Assembly (NCBI GenBank): GCA_003283415.1
Contig: QBXH01000011.1
Coordinates: forward strand, 1-37,652
DNA: 37,652 bases
From: Prochlorococcus sp. AG-321-E21
GTDB taxonomy: Bacteria; Cyanobacteriota; Cyanobacteriia; PCC-6307; Cyanobiaceae
Direction of reading: 5' to 3'
Below are positions 24,375-33,146 of this stretch, one piece after another; within the stretch, counting starts at the first letter, position 1; every line of letters begins with the position of its first letter. The position numbers were made by a program, and so were the translations under genes. The notes under the pieces were generated by a model. The model worked only from the letters and a program-made list of their open reading frames with translations. It was not told where the DNA came from and searched no databases.

Positions 24375-25394
24375 ATGGGGATCCTTCTGGAATCTGGAAA
24401 TAGTTCTTCAAAAAAGAAAACTGAAGAACCTAGATTACCAAACACTGCGGGCAAGACTCGCAAAACAAAATCGAGCTTAACTGCTAAACAAAGCCAAAAA
24501 AGATCTGCAAGGCTTGCTTCAGATTCTATTGGTTATTACTTAAGCAGTATAGGGAGAGTACCTCTTCTTACAGCTACTGAGGAAATTGAGCTAGCGCATC
24601 GTGTTCAAAACATGAAAAAAATGCTAGAAATTCCTGAAATAGAAAGATCATCAAAAAATCTTCGCCTAATTAAAATTGGGAAAAGAGCTAGAGATAGGAT
24701 GATGTCAGCCAATTTAAGACTTGTAGTGTCTGTTGCCAAGAAATATCAAAATCAAGGATTAGAGCTATTAGACTTGGTTCAAGAAGGTGCTATTGGCTTA
24801 GAAAGAGCTGTCGATAAATTTGATCCCGCTATGGGATATAAATTTTCTACTTATGCTTATTGGTGGATTAGACAAGGAATGACAAGAGCTATTGATAATA
24901 GTGCTAGAACAATTCGATTGCCAATTCATATCAGTGAAAAGCTTTCCAAAATGAGGAGGGTTTCCAGAGAATTGTCCCAAAAATCTGGAAGGCAGCCAAC
25001 TAGATTAGAAATGGCAACAGCAATGGGGATTGAACAAAAAGATTTAGAAGACTTAATCTCTCAAAGCGCTCCATGCGCATCTCTAGATGCTCATGCAAGA
25101 GGCGAAGAAGATCGTAGCACTCTTGGTGAACTTATTCCCGATCCAAATGGCGAAGAACCTATGGAAGGGATGGATAGAAATATCCAAAAAGAACATTTAG
25201 GAACTTGGCTTACTCAACTTAATGAAAGAGAACAAAAAATCATGAAACTTAGATTCGGCTTAGACGGCGAAGAACCTCTTACATTAGCCGAAATAGGAAG
25301 ACAAATAAATGTATCCAGAGAGAGAGTTAGGCAACTAGAAGCAAAGGCAATATTAAAACTGAGAGTTATGACTAATCATCAAAAAGCAGCATAA
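24375..25394 (+). CDS. Group 2 sigma-70 factor (RpoD-like)
   Basis: 339 residues from ATG 24375, which is preceded by AGAGG at 24364-24368. A longer version from TTG 24288 would add 29 residues and cannot be excluded. The Ser/Lys/Thr-rich N-terminus lacks region 1.1, as expected for group 2 (non-essential, stress or light-responsive) sigma factors. Region 1.2: DSIGYYLSSIGRVPLLTATEEIEL. Regions 2.1-2.4: ANLRLVVSVAKKYQNQGLELLDLVQEG to YKFSTYAYWWIRQGMTRAI, which reads the -10. Region 3: SEKLSKMRRVSRELS. Region 4.2: TLAEIGRQINVSRERVRQLEAKAILKLR, the -35 recogniser. Cyanobacteria carry several such paralogues; which one this is cannot be told without the others. Confidence 0.95.
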   Translation: MGILLESGNSSSKKKTEEPRLPNTAGKTRKTKSSLTAKQSQKRSARLASDSIGYYLSSIGRVPLLTATEEIELAHRVQNMKKMLEIPEIERSSKNLRLIKIGKRARDRMMSANLRLVVSVAKKYQNQGLELLDLVQEGAIGLERAVDKFDPAMGYKFSTYAYWWIRQGMTRAIDNSARTIRLPIHISEKLSKMRRVSRELSQKSGRQPTRLEMATAMGIEQKDLEDLISQSAPCASLDAHARGEEDRSTLGELIPDPNGEEPMEGMDRNIQKEHLGTWLTQLNEREQKIMKLRFGLDGEEPLTLAEIGRQINVSRERVRQLEAKAILKLRVMTNHQKAA

Positions 25395-25399
25395 CTAAG

Positions 25400-26044
25400 T
25401 TGTTGAATTTTATTTTTATTTTTATTTATATATTTATTATCTTTTTTATATCAATAATTTATAAAAGGTTTAATCCAAATAATAAGGAAGCACTTAGAAA
25501 AATTATTCATATTGGAATAGGACCTTTAATTCCTCTCGCAAAATTTTTAGATGTAGATCAAACTTCTGCGCTTTGTTTTACGGGGATTGTTTCACTATTA
25601 ACTTTCATAAATTACCAATCTAAATTATTCCCAACTATTGAAGATGTAGATAGAAAAAGTTATGGAACATTATTTTATTGTCTCAGTTTATTTATTTTAA
25701 TTTATCTTTATTGGAATAAAGATCCAACTTCACTTTTCGCTGGTTTTTTTATAATGACATTTGGGGATGGCTTTGCAGGATTAATAGGTAAGAACTTTCA
25801 ATCCAAAAGTTGGTTTTTTTTTAACCAAAAAAAATCTCTTTTTGGAACAATGACTATGTTCATTACAAGCTTGATAGTTATTTTTGGTCTAAGTTATTTC
25901 CAGAAATATTCTTTGAATATAAATATTTTTTTTATCGCTTTTATTTCTACCGTTATTGAACAATTTAGTATTTTTGGCTTGGATAATTTTTTTGTGCCAA
26001 TTTCAGCAGCTTTTTTCTTTAATTATTTTATTACAGGTTTATAA
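25400..26044 (+). CDS. Phytol kinase-like (VTE5/dolichol kinase-CDP-diglyceride synthase family) membrane protein
   Basis: 214 residues with about six or seven membrane helices. Signature blocks: LRKIIHIGIGPLIPLAKFL (about 31-49), RKSYGTLFYCLSLFILIYLYW (about 91-111), FIMTFGDGFAGLIGKNF (about 117-133), KKSLFGTMTMFITS (about 144-157) and STVIEQFSIFGLDNFFVPI. The GDG-AGLIG plus KS-x-GT pattern is that of the CTP-dependent polyprenol/phytol kinase family; in cyanobacteria VTE5-like enzymes recycle phytol from chlorophyll into tocopherol and chlorophyll. The exact substrate is inferred. Start: no ATG occurs near the front; TTG at 25400 or 25403, 5 nt after the sigma stop. It ends 1 nt before the convergent aroG stop. 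Confidence 0.82.
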   Translation: MLNFIFIFIYIFIIFFISIIYKRFNPNNKEALRKIIHIGIGPLIPLAKFLDVDQTSALCFTGIVSLLTFINYQSKLFPTIEDVDRKSYGTLFYCLSLFILIYLYWNKDPTSLFAGFFIMTFGDGFAGLIGKNFQSKSWFFFNQKKSLFGTMTMFITSLIVIFGLSYFQKYSLNINIFFIAFISTVIEQFSIFGLDNFFVPISAAFFFNYFITGL

Positions 26045-26045
26045 A

Positions 26046-27113
26046 TTACAAAATTGAATCATATAAATTCCCCAGCAAATCTTTTGTCGTATCTATATTT
26101 ATACAAGCATCAGTAATACTTCTTCCATACTCAAGATCTTTACTATTTAAAAGTTTTTGATTTCCTTCCTTAAGATGACTTTCAAGCATAATTCCTAAAA
26201 TATTTTTTTCACCATTCCTAATTTGATTCGCTACGTTTTTTAGTACATCAGATTGCTTTCTGAAATCTTTATTAGAATTTCCATGACTACAATCAATCAT
26301 AACTTTATAAGGGAGTTTAGCTATTTTTAATTCAGAAGAAATGCCCTTTACGTGTTGATTTTCAAAATTAACTCCTTTAGACCCCCCCCTTAAAACTACA
26401 TGTCCATCTGGATTTCCAGTTGTATTCACAATAGAAGCATAACCTTGATCATTAACACCTAAAAAATGATGAGATTTCGAAGCAGACTGCATCGCATTAA
26501 TAGCTGTAGTGAAAGAACCATCTGTACCGTTTTTAAAACCAATAGGCATGGATAATCCTGAAGCCATTTCTCTATGAGTTTGACTTTCAGTAGTCCTTGC
26601 ACCAATTGCTGTCCAACTTATTAAATCAGCAATATATTGAGGAACTATTGGATCTAGCAACTCTGTAGCTGAAGGAATTCCGCGAGAGGCAAGATAAGAG
26701 AGTAAACTTCTAGCTCTACGTAAACCAGTATTGATATCATATGAACCATCTAGATGTGGATCGTTTATCAATCCTTTCCATCCAATTGTGGTTCTTGGTT
26801 TTTCAAAATATACTCTCATTACAATTTCCAATTTATCATTATAGATTTTTCTAAATTCCTGAATATATTCTGCATATTCTTTAGCAGCTTCAATATCATG
26901 AATGGAACATGGTCCCACTATGACTAAAAGCCTGGGATCATTATTGTGCAAAATATTTTTTATCGATCTTCTAGTATTGGAGACAGTCTCAGCCGAGGTA
27001 TAATCTAAAGGTATATCATTATGAAGTTTGATTGGAGGAATTAATGGACGTGTTTCAACAACATGTAAATCAGATGTTTTTTCTAAAGATTGATTATTTG
27101 ATGAAGTCGTCAT
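26046..27113 (-). CDS. aroG: 3-deoxy-7-phosphoheptulonate synthase (DAHP synthase)
   Basis: 355 residues, AroFGH-type class I. It condenses phosphoenolpyruvate and erythrose-4-phosphate, the first shikimate step. Conserved blocks: RLLVIVGPCSIHD (about 61-73), VMRVYFEKPRTTIGWKGLINDPHLDGS (98-124), ATELLDPIVPQY, WTAIGARTTESQTHREMASGLSMPIGFKNGTDGS (metal and substrate site), VLRGG and MIDCSHGNSNK. The Arg-Gly-Gly codons (AGG GGG GGG) form a run of eight G on the coding strand (26382-26389). Feedback specificity (Phe, Tyr or Trp) cannot be read reliably here. Divergent from acnB across 92 nt. Confidence 0.96.
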   Translation of the reverse strand: MTTSSNNQSLEKTSDLHVVETRPLIPPIKLHNDIPLDYTSAETVSNTRRSIKNILHNNDPRLLVIVGPCSIHDIEAAKEYAEYIQEFRKIYNDKLEIVMRVYFEKPRTTIGWKGLINDPHLDGSYDINTGLRRARSLLSYLASRGIPSATELLDPIVPQYIADLISWTAIGARTTESQTHREMASGLSMPIGFKNGTDGSFTTAINAMQSASKSHHFLGVNDQGYASIVNTTGNPDGHVVLRGGSKGVNFENQHVKGISSELKIAKLPYKVMIDCSHGNSNKDFRKQSDVLKNVANQIRNGEKNILGIMLESHLKEGNQKLLNSKDLEYGRSITDACINIDTTKDLLGNLYDSIL

Positions 27114-27143
27114 TAATTAAAAATTTTAATATTTAAAAAAGCA

Positions 27144-27172
27144 TTGATGAATACTCTCCTTATCAATATTAA
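27144..27172 (+). promoter_or_regulatory. Candidate acnB promoter
   Basis: TTGATG (27144-27149), a 17-nt spacer and TATTAA (27167-27172); a start near 27180 gives a leader of about 26 nt. TTGAT and ATCAA at the two ends of the spacer form a short inverted repeat that overlaps the promoter, a possible operator. Confidence 0.35.
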
Positions 27173-27205
27173 AAATAACAATAGATTAGGCATTAAACCT
27201 CACAA

Positions 27206-29779
27206 ATGAATAAATTGGAAACATTGCTCAAAGATTATGCAGACCACGTAGCTGAAAGAGCTGCGCAAAAAATACCTCCATTACCTCTAAATGCAGAACA
27301 GATAAATTGTGTTACACAACTATTAGAACGAGATAATCATTCCGAAAGTGACTATTTGCTGGATTTACTTATTAACAGAGTACCCCCAGGAGTTGATGAA
27401 GCGGCATATATAAAAGCAAGCTGGCTTACAGCGATTGTGAATGGAGAAAAACATTGCAAATTCCTTAATTCCCAAAAAGCAATACAAATTCTTGGAACAA
27501 TGATCGGAGGATATAACGTTAACTCGCTAATTGAGATACTCAAAAATAAAAATAATTTACTTGCCAAAGAAGCTGCACAAGTTTTAAAGAATATTATCCT
27601 TGTTTACGATGCAGCAAATGATATTTTTGATTTATCTAAAAATAATATCTATGCAAAAGAGGTTGTAAATAGTTGGGCGAATGCAGAATGGTTTACGACT
27701 AAAAATTCTCTTCCAAAAGAAATCACATGTTTAGCATTCAAAATTGATGGGGAAACCAATACTGATGACTTATCTCCAGCAGTTCATGCTGCAACCCGCC
27801 CAGATATACCACTACACTCATTATCCATGCTTGAATTCAAGAACCAAGATGGACTAAAAATTCTTGATAATCTTAAAAAACAAAATATACAGATAGCTTA
27901 TGTTGGAGATGTTGTTGGTACAGGAAGTTCAAGAAAATCTGCCATTAATTCTGTTATTTGGCATTTAGGCGAAAATATACCCTTTGTTCCTAATAAAAAA
28001 ACTGGTGGAATAATTATAGGTAATAAAATAGCACCAATTTTCTTTAATACCGCCCAAGATTCAGGCGCCTTTCCAATTGAAACTGATGTCTCTGATATCA
28101 AAACTGGTGATTTACTAAAAATATTGCCCTATGAAGGTGTAATTAAAAAAATAGATAAAACTTCAAATACCGAATTAGTTATTAGTAATTTCAAATTGAA
28201 CCCATCAACACTTACTGATGAAATTCAAGCCGGTGGAAGAATAAATCTTATGATTGGGAGATCTCTCACAGATAAAATCAGAAAAAAACTTGAATTAGAA
28301 CCTAGTGAAATATTTATCCGTCCAAAAAGTCCAAAACAAATTAATACTGGATTTACTCAAGCACAAAAAATAGTGGGGAAAGCATGTGGATTAAAAGGAG
28401 TTTTTCCTGGTATGACATGTGAGCCAATAATGACAACTGTTGGTAGCCAAGATACTACTGGTCCAATGACTAGAGATGAACTTAAAGAGCTAGCTTGTTT
28501 AGGTTTTACAGCAGATTTAGTAATGCAAAGTTTTTGTCATACTGCTGCGTATCCTAAACCAGTCGATTTAGTCACTCATAAAGAATTACCTGATTTTATT
28601 TCACAAAGAGGTGGTGTAGCTCTTAAACCCGGAGACGGCATCATCCATAGTTGGCTTAATAGAATGCTACTTCCGGACACTGTAGGAACAGGTGGAGATA
28701 GTCATACAAGATTCCCTCTTGGAATTTCTTTCCCTGGGGGATCAGGTATTGTTGCTTTTGCTGCAGCAATTGGATCAATGCCATTAAATATGCCAGAGTC
28801 GGTATTAGTGAAATTCACAGGAAGTTTACTCCCAGGAATAACGCTACGAGATCTTGTAAATGCAATTCCACTCTTTGCAATAAAAAAAGGTCTATTAACC
28901 GTTGCCAAAGAAAATAAACAAAATATATTTAATGGAAAAATTATGGAAATAGAAGGTTTACCTAATTTAAAACTTGAACAAGCTTTTGAATTAACTGATG
29001 CCACAGCTGAGCGCTCATGCGCTGGAAGTACAATACTTTTATCACATAAAACTGTAGAAGAATATTTAAAAAGTAACATTTGCCTCTTAGAGAAAATGAT
29101 TGAAAGCAATTATGAAGATGCAAAATCGATATCAAGAAGAATTATTGATATGAAAACTTGGCTAACAAAACCTGAGTTAATGCAGCCAGATGAAAATGCC
29201 TCTTATGAAGAGATAATAGAAATTGACCTGGCTAAAGTTACAGAACCAATAGTAGCTTGCCCAAATGATCCAGATAATGTCAAAGAAATTAAAGATGTGG
29301 AAAATACTGAGATAGATGAAGTATTTATAGGGTCCTGCATGACTAATATCGGACACTACAGAGCTGCTGCTAAGGTTCTTGAGGGTACAAAAAAATTAAA
29401 TGCGAAACTATGGATTTGTCCTCCAACAAAAATGGATGAAGAAACACTAAAAGAAGAGGGATACTATGAAATATTTGAAAAATGTGGAGCAAAATTAGAG
29501 TTGCCAGGTTGTTCATTATGTATGGGAAATCAAGCAAGAGTAGATGAAGGCTCTGTTGTCTTCTCTACCAGCACGCGAAATTTTGATAATAGACTTGGCA
29601 AAAATGCTCAGGTATTTTTAGGAAGTGCTGAATTAGCAGCTGTTTGTGCTCTTTTAGGAAAAATACCCACAGTAAATGAGTATCAAGATATTACTAAAAA
29701 CAAAATTAATCCATACTCTGATGAACTTTACCGTTATCTTCAATTTGATGAACTAGAAAATTTTAGTTTGTCAAAATGA
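27206..29779 (+). CDS. acnB: Aconitate hydratase B
   Basis: 857 residues, the AcnB type found in cyanobacteria. It isomerises citrate and isocitrate in the incomplete TCA route that supplies 2-oxoglutarate for nitrogen assimilation. The N-terminal helical HEAT-like domain precedes the swivelling domain (FKIDGETNTDDLSPA ... VGDVVGTGSSRKSAINSV). The catalytic region has GVFPGMTCEPIMTTVGSQDTTGPMTRDELKEL, GTGGDSHTRFP and the Fe-S ligands Cys711 (GSCMTNIGH), Cys769 and Cys772 (ELPGCSLCMGNQ), at the same positions, within one residue, as in the E. coli enzyme. Start ATG; the ClC gene starts 9 nt after the stop. Confidence 0.97.
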   Translation: MNKLETLLKDYADHVAERAAQKIPPLPLNAEQINCVTQLLERDNHSESDYLLDLLINRVPPGVDEAAYIKASWLTAIVNGEKHCKFLNSQKAIQILGTMIGGYNVNSLIEILKNKNNLLAKEAAQVLKNIILVYDAANDIFDLSKNNIYAKEVVNSWANAEWFTTKNSLPKEITCLAFKIDGETNTDDLSPAVHAATRPDIPLHSLSMLEFKNQDGLKILDNLKKQNIQIAYVGDVVGTGSSRKSAINSVIWHLGENIPFVPNKKTGGIIIGNKIAPIFFNTAQDSGAFPIETDVSDIKTGDLLKILPYEGVIKKIDKTSNTELVISNFKLNPSTLTDEIQAGGRINLMIGRSLTDKIRKKLELEPSEIFIRPKSPKQINTGFTQAQKIVGKACGLKGVFPGMTCEPIMTTVGSQDTTGPMTRDELKELACLGFTADLVMQSFCHTAAYPKPVDLVTHKELPDFISQRGGVALKPGDGIIHSWLNRMLLPDTVGTGGDSHTRFPLGISFPGGSGIVAFAAAIGSMPLNMPESVLVKFTGSLLPGITLRDLVNAIPLFAIKKGLLTVAKENKQNIFNGKIMEIEGLPNLKLEQAFELTDATAERSCAGSTILLSHKTVEEYLKSNICLLEKMIESNYEDAKSISRRIIDMKTWLTKPELMQPDENASYEEIIEIDLAKVTEPIVACPNDPDNVKEIKDVENTEIDEVFIGSCMTNIGHYRAAAKVLEGTKKLNAKLWICPPTKMDEETLKEEGYYEIFEKCGAKLELPGCSLCMGNQARVDEGSVVFSTSTRNFDNRLGKNAQVFLGSAELAAVCALLGKIPTVNEYQDITKNKINPYSDELYRYLQFDELENFSLSK

Positions 29780-29788
29780 TAATGAACT

Positions 29789-31147
29789 ATGCAAAAGCTA
29801 ATAAAAGAAAATATTCAAAAAACCAGTAATAACTCCTCTCGCAGCATTAAAAAATTAATTAAACAAAGATCTTTTGTTGTCGTAATATCAATTCTATTTA
29901 CAGGATTAGGTGCATCAATAACTAGTATTTCTTTTAAAACTGGTATTTATTTTATAAATAATTGGAGATTAGAACTTTTAGATCATTTTCCATCCATTGC
30001 AGTTTTACCAGCATTTGGTGCTATTGGTGGAGCCATAGCAGGATTTTTAATTAAAAACATTGCCCCAGCCGCAAAGGGTTCTGGTGTAAGTCAAATTATG
30101 GGATTTTTGAGACATAAAGAAGTACCCATGAATTTAAAAGTTGGATTAGTTAAATTAATATCTGGAATAATTGCAATTGGTAGTGGCTTCCCTTTGGGCC
30201 CTGAAGGTCCATCAGTTCAAATGGGAGGATCAGTTGCTTGGCAAATGGCACGTTGGCTGAAAGCTCCTTTAGCTTTTAGAAGGGTACTTGTTGCGGCAGG
30301 AGGCGGTGCTGGGATCGCTGCAGTATTTAGCGCGCCTTTAGGTGGATTCATTTATGCGATTGAAGAATTATTAAATTCTGCGAGACCAGTAATCTTACTA
30401 ATAGTTGTGATAACAACTTTCATTGCAGATTCTTCTGCTGATATTATTCAAGCCTTGGGTTTGGACCCAAAAGCTGGAGGTTTCGACTTCAACCTAGGAT
30501 TTTTAATCCAAAAAGAATATGATCCTTCTGTCTTTTTCTTGCCTATAGATTTTATTTATCTTGTTTTACTAGGAATTATTATTGGATTATTTGCAGAATT
30601 TTACAGCAAGTATGTTCTTTTTATGCAAGAACTGGGAAAAAAATGGTACAAAAATAAATTTGTTTTAAAAATGAGTATTTGCGGACTTTTACTTGGGAGT
30701 ATTTATTCTTTTTTACCCAGCTCATTTCACAATTTAGATGAATTACAAACAATAATAGCTGAACAAAATACCAGTATTGAAATAGCTCTTTTAGCTGTAT
30801 TTATACTTTTTATTACAACTGGATTAGCTGCCGCTTCAGGAGCACCTGGGGGATTATTTTATCCAATGCTTACTTTAGGTGGAGCCATTGGGTTGATTAT
30901 GGGAAGCTGGGTAGAAATTGCGACAGGTCATGCTCCAAGTACATATATCTTTGCTGGGATGGGGGCATTTGTGGCGGGATGTTCCAGAACACCCATAACC
31001 GCTATGTTCTTAGCTTTTGCACTAACAAAAAATTTATTAATAATGAAACCTGTTCTAATAAGTTGTATTGCAAGTTTTTTAGTGGCAAGAGCGTTTAATG
31101 AAAAATCTATTTATGAAAGACAAATACAGATTGAGTTAGAAGAATAA
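29789..31147 (+). CDS. ClC-family chloride channel/antiporter
   Basis: 452 residues with about 10-12 membrane helices after a basic cytoplasmic N-terminus (1-28). ClC motifs: KGSGVSQIMG (96-105; the anion-binding GSGIP loop with Ser in place of Pro), GFPLGPEGPSVQMGG (133-147; gating Glu139, with Pro for Arg in GREGP), GGGAGIAAVFSAPLGGFIYAIEELLNS (171-197; Glu192/193 at the internal proton-glutamate position) and GAPGGLFYP (about 350-358; GxFxP). Presence of both glutamates suggests a Cl-/H+ exchanger rather than a channel. No C-terminal CBS domains. Ions transported are inferred; it is not the fluoride-type CLC-F. It probably shares a transcript with acnB. Confidence 0.92.
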   Translation: MQKLIKENIQKTSNNSSRSIKKLIKQRSFVVVISILFTGLGASITSISFKTGIYFINNWRLELLDHFPSIAVLPAFGAIGGAIAGFLIKNIAPAAKGSGVSQIMGFLRHKEVPMNLKVGLVKLISGIIAIGSGFPLGPEGPSVQMGGSVAWQMARWLKAPLAFRRVLVAAGGGAGIAAVFSAPLGGFIYAIEELLNSARPVILLIVVITTFIADSSADIIQALGLDPKAGGFDFNLGFLIQKEYDPSVFFLPIDFIYLVLLGIIIGLFAEFYSKYVLFMQELGKKWYKNKFVLKMSICGLLLGSIYSFLPSSFHNLDELQTIIAEQNTSIEIALLAVFILFITTGLAAASGAPGGLFYPMLTLGGAIGLIMGSWVEIATGHAPSTYIFAGMGAFVAGCSRTPITAMFLAFALTKNLLIMKPVLISCIASFLVARAFNEKSIYERQIQIELEE

Positions 31148-31160
31148 AAAATTAATTTTT
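31147..31160. terminator. AT-only palindrome between convergent ClC and purU genes
   Basis: AAAAATTAATTTTT is a perfect 14-bp palindrome covering the 11-nt gap and the last base of one stop. It is symmetric, with T tracts on both strands, so it could act on both transcripts, but it has no loop or GC pairs and may be a chance A/T symmetry. Confidence 0.2.
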
Positions 31161-32013
31161 AATCAAAAACAGCAGTTTTACTATCGTATACAAAAATCTG
31201 ATGATTTAAATGTAATCTAACTGCCCTGGCAAGAGCTATCCTCTCAATATCTCGACCTTTTCTAATTAAATCATCAACCTCGTCCCTATGACTTACATTG
31301 ACAGTACATTGCTCAATTATTGGCCCTTCATCTAAATCTTGCGTAACATAATGTGCAGTTGCACCAATCAATTTCACACCTCTTTTCCATGCTCGATGAT
31401 AAGGTTGTGCCCCTTTAAATGCAGGCAAAAAAGAATGATGTATATTAATAATTGAAGAAAAATTATCCAAAAAAGAATCACTTAATATTTGCATATACTT
31501 AGCTAACACAACTAGTTCAACATCAAAATCTTTTAACAAACTTAAAATCTGTTTCTCTACACTTAGCTTAGAACAATTGGAAGTATCTATAAAGAAAAAT
31601 TTAGCATTAAAATCCCTAGCAATATTTTCAAGATCAGGATGATTGGATATTATTAATGGTACATTCATTTTTAATTCGCCATTTCTGACTCGCCAAAGTA
31701 AATCTATTAAACAGTGGTTTTGTTTACTTACAAAAATTCCAACATTTGGTATCTCATCAGAATAATTAATATTAAATTTCCCATTTATATCTATTGCAAT
31801 TTTTTTAAATTGCTCATAAATTTCAGATTTATTAATAAGTAAATTTTTTCTATCCCATTCAATCCTACTCAAAAATAATCCTGCTTCTTGATCTGTATGA
31901 TGATCTGAATGCTTTATATTGCCGCCATAATCAGATATCCAACTAGTTAATTGACTAACTAATCCAGGACGATCAGGACAGACAGTTCTAAAAATAATTG
32001 ATGGTTGTTCCAA
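31159..32013 (-). CDS. purU: Formyltetrahydrofolate deformylase
   Basis: 284 residues. It hydrolyses 10-formyl-THF to formate and THF, balancing one-carbon pools and preventing lock-up of folate during glycine cleavage. The N-terminal ACT domain (1-85) begins PSIIFRTVCPDRPGLVSQLTSW and contains NIKHSDHHTDQEAGLFLSRIEW. The formyltransferase domain has VLAKYMQILSD, then SIINIHHSFLPAFKGAQPYHRAWKRGV with the catalytic Asn-x-His, and GATAHYVTQDLDEGPIIEQ with the Asp. The start codon is TTG at 32013 (no ATG is available and the sequence fits the family from there). The first codon lies 50 nt from the divergent thiO-like gene. Confidence 0.95.
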   Translation of the reverse strand: MEQPSIIFRTVCPDRPGLVSQLTSWISDYGGNIKHSDHHTDQEAGLFLSRIEWDRKNLLINKSEIYEQFKKIAIDINGKFNINYSDEIPNVGIFVSKQNHCLIDLLWRVRNGELKMNVPLIISNHPDLENIARDFNAKFFFIDTSNCSKLSVEKQILSLLKDFDVELVVLAKYMQILSDSFLDNFSSIINIHHSFLPAFKGAQPYHRAWKRGVKLIGATAHYVTQDLDEGPIIEQCTVNVSHRDEVDDLIRKGRDIERIALARAVRLHLNHQIFVYDSKTAVFD

Positions 32014-32051
32014 AGATAAATCTAAATTATTTAATCTTTTGATTAATTACT

Positions 32052-32057
32052 TATAAT
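32052..32057 (+). promoter_or_regulatory. -10 box placed for a leaderless thiO-like mRNA
   Basis: A perfect TATAAT ends 6 nt before the ATG at 32064, so transcription would begin at or next to the start codon. No good -35 occurs at 16-18 nt, and there is no Shine-Dalgarno. Confidence 0.45.
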
Positions 32058-32063
32058 ATAATA

Positions 32064-33146
32064 ATGACAATATCGAAGAAGACTTTTAAAAATGCTCATA
32101 TATTAATTGTAGGGTCAGGAATTATAGGAAAATTTAACGCATTAGAGCTTTCTAAACAAGGCTTTAAAATAACTATTGCAGATCCACAAAAAAGTAAAAA
32201 TAGTAGCAGTGCAGCTTTAGGTCTATTAATAGGTAATATGTATCAAAAAAGTAAAGGGAGAAGTTGGAAGCTTAGAACCAAAAGCAATGAATTATGGCCA
32301 AAATGGATAAAATTCCTTCAGCAATATAATGAGAATTTGAATATAGAGAAACCCTTAATTCAACTAACAACAGATCAAGCAAAATTTGAAAAACTTAGTA
32401 AATTTGTTTCTCATCATCCCGAGCGTGATCTAAAAGTTTTAGATAGAGATTCAACAATTATTCAACACATAAGTAAAATTTTTAATGTAGTTAACCTGAA
32501 AGGGATCCTTTCTAATCAAGACGGAAGAATAGATCCTATTTCATTATTAAAAACTTTAAATATTTACTTAAAAGATAAAAAAATAAATTTTATTAATGAT
32601 GAGATTATAAAAATAACAAAAACAAAAAATCAATGGATTTCTACGAGCAGCAATAAGCTTGAAATTGCAAGTGATGTAATTGTTTTATGCAACTCTCTTG
32701 AATCTATAAAATTAATCGATTTGAGTTGTCACAACATACAGTTAAAACCAGTTTTAGGTCAGGCCATAGAAATATCTCTTAGTAAGAGAGAAATTGATCT
32801 ATTATCTCTTCCTAAACATTTCAGCATCAATGGTAAAAATTTTCTCAGAACAAATAAAAATAGGATGATTATTGGATCTACCGATGAATATCAGACTAAT
32901 CCAAAAAAAAATACATTTGAGGAACTTACTGATTTCCTAGATAATAAACCGCTTTGGCTTAATAAAAATAATATTACTGATAAATGGTTTGGAATAAGAT
33001 CTCGCCCAGATAATGAACCCTCACCGATATTGAAAAGTTTAGAAAAAGGGTTAATTTTATGTACAGGTTTTTATAAAAATGGGATATTACTTGCCCCTGC
33101 TTGTTCTAACTGGTTATCAAATGAAGTCGGGAAACATCTTCTTTAA
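32064..33146 (+). CDS. FAD-dependent D-amino acid/glycine oxidase-like protein (ThiO-like)
   Basis: 360 residues, DAO/DadA family. The N-terminal FAD fold has [29 protein letters not shown] (12-40; GxGxxG 17-22). The C-terminal FAD-contact block [16 protein letters not shown] and [17 protein letters not shown] resemble ThiO (typically GHYRNGILLAP), the glycine oxidase that supplies dehydroglycine for thiazole in thiamine synthesis. That function is the best guess; a general D-amino acid or sarcosine oxidase is the alternative. The stop TAA shares TTAA (33143-33146) with the convergent dnaK stop. The AT-rich middle part is poorly conserved. Confidence 0.8.
   Translation: MTISKKTFKNAHILIVGSGIIGKFNALELSKQGFKITIADPQKSKNSSSAALGLLIGNMYQKSKGRSWKLRTKSNELWPKWIKFLQQYNENLNIEKPLIQLTTDQAKFEKLSKFVSHHPERDLKVLDRDSTIIQHISKIFNVVNLKGILSNQDGRIDPISLLKTLNIYLKDKKINFINDEIIKITKTKNQWISTSSNKLEIASDVIVLCNSLESIKLIDLSCHNIQLKPVLGQAIEISLSKREIDLLSLPKHFSINGKNFLRTNKNRMIIGSTDEYQTNPKKNTFEELTDFLDNKPLWLNKNNITDKWFGIRSRPDNEPSPILKSLEKGLILCTGFYKNGILLAPACSNWLSNEVGKHLL

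Noticed and set aside
28702..29109. 135-codon minus-strand open frame in acnB
   Set aside because: It is antisense to conserved AcnB catalytic sequence and has no motif; long antisense frames arise easily from AT-rich codon use.
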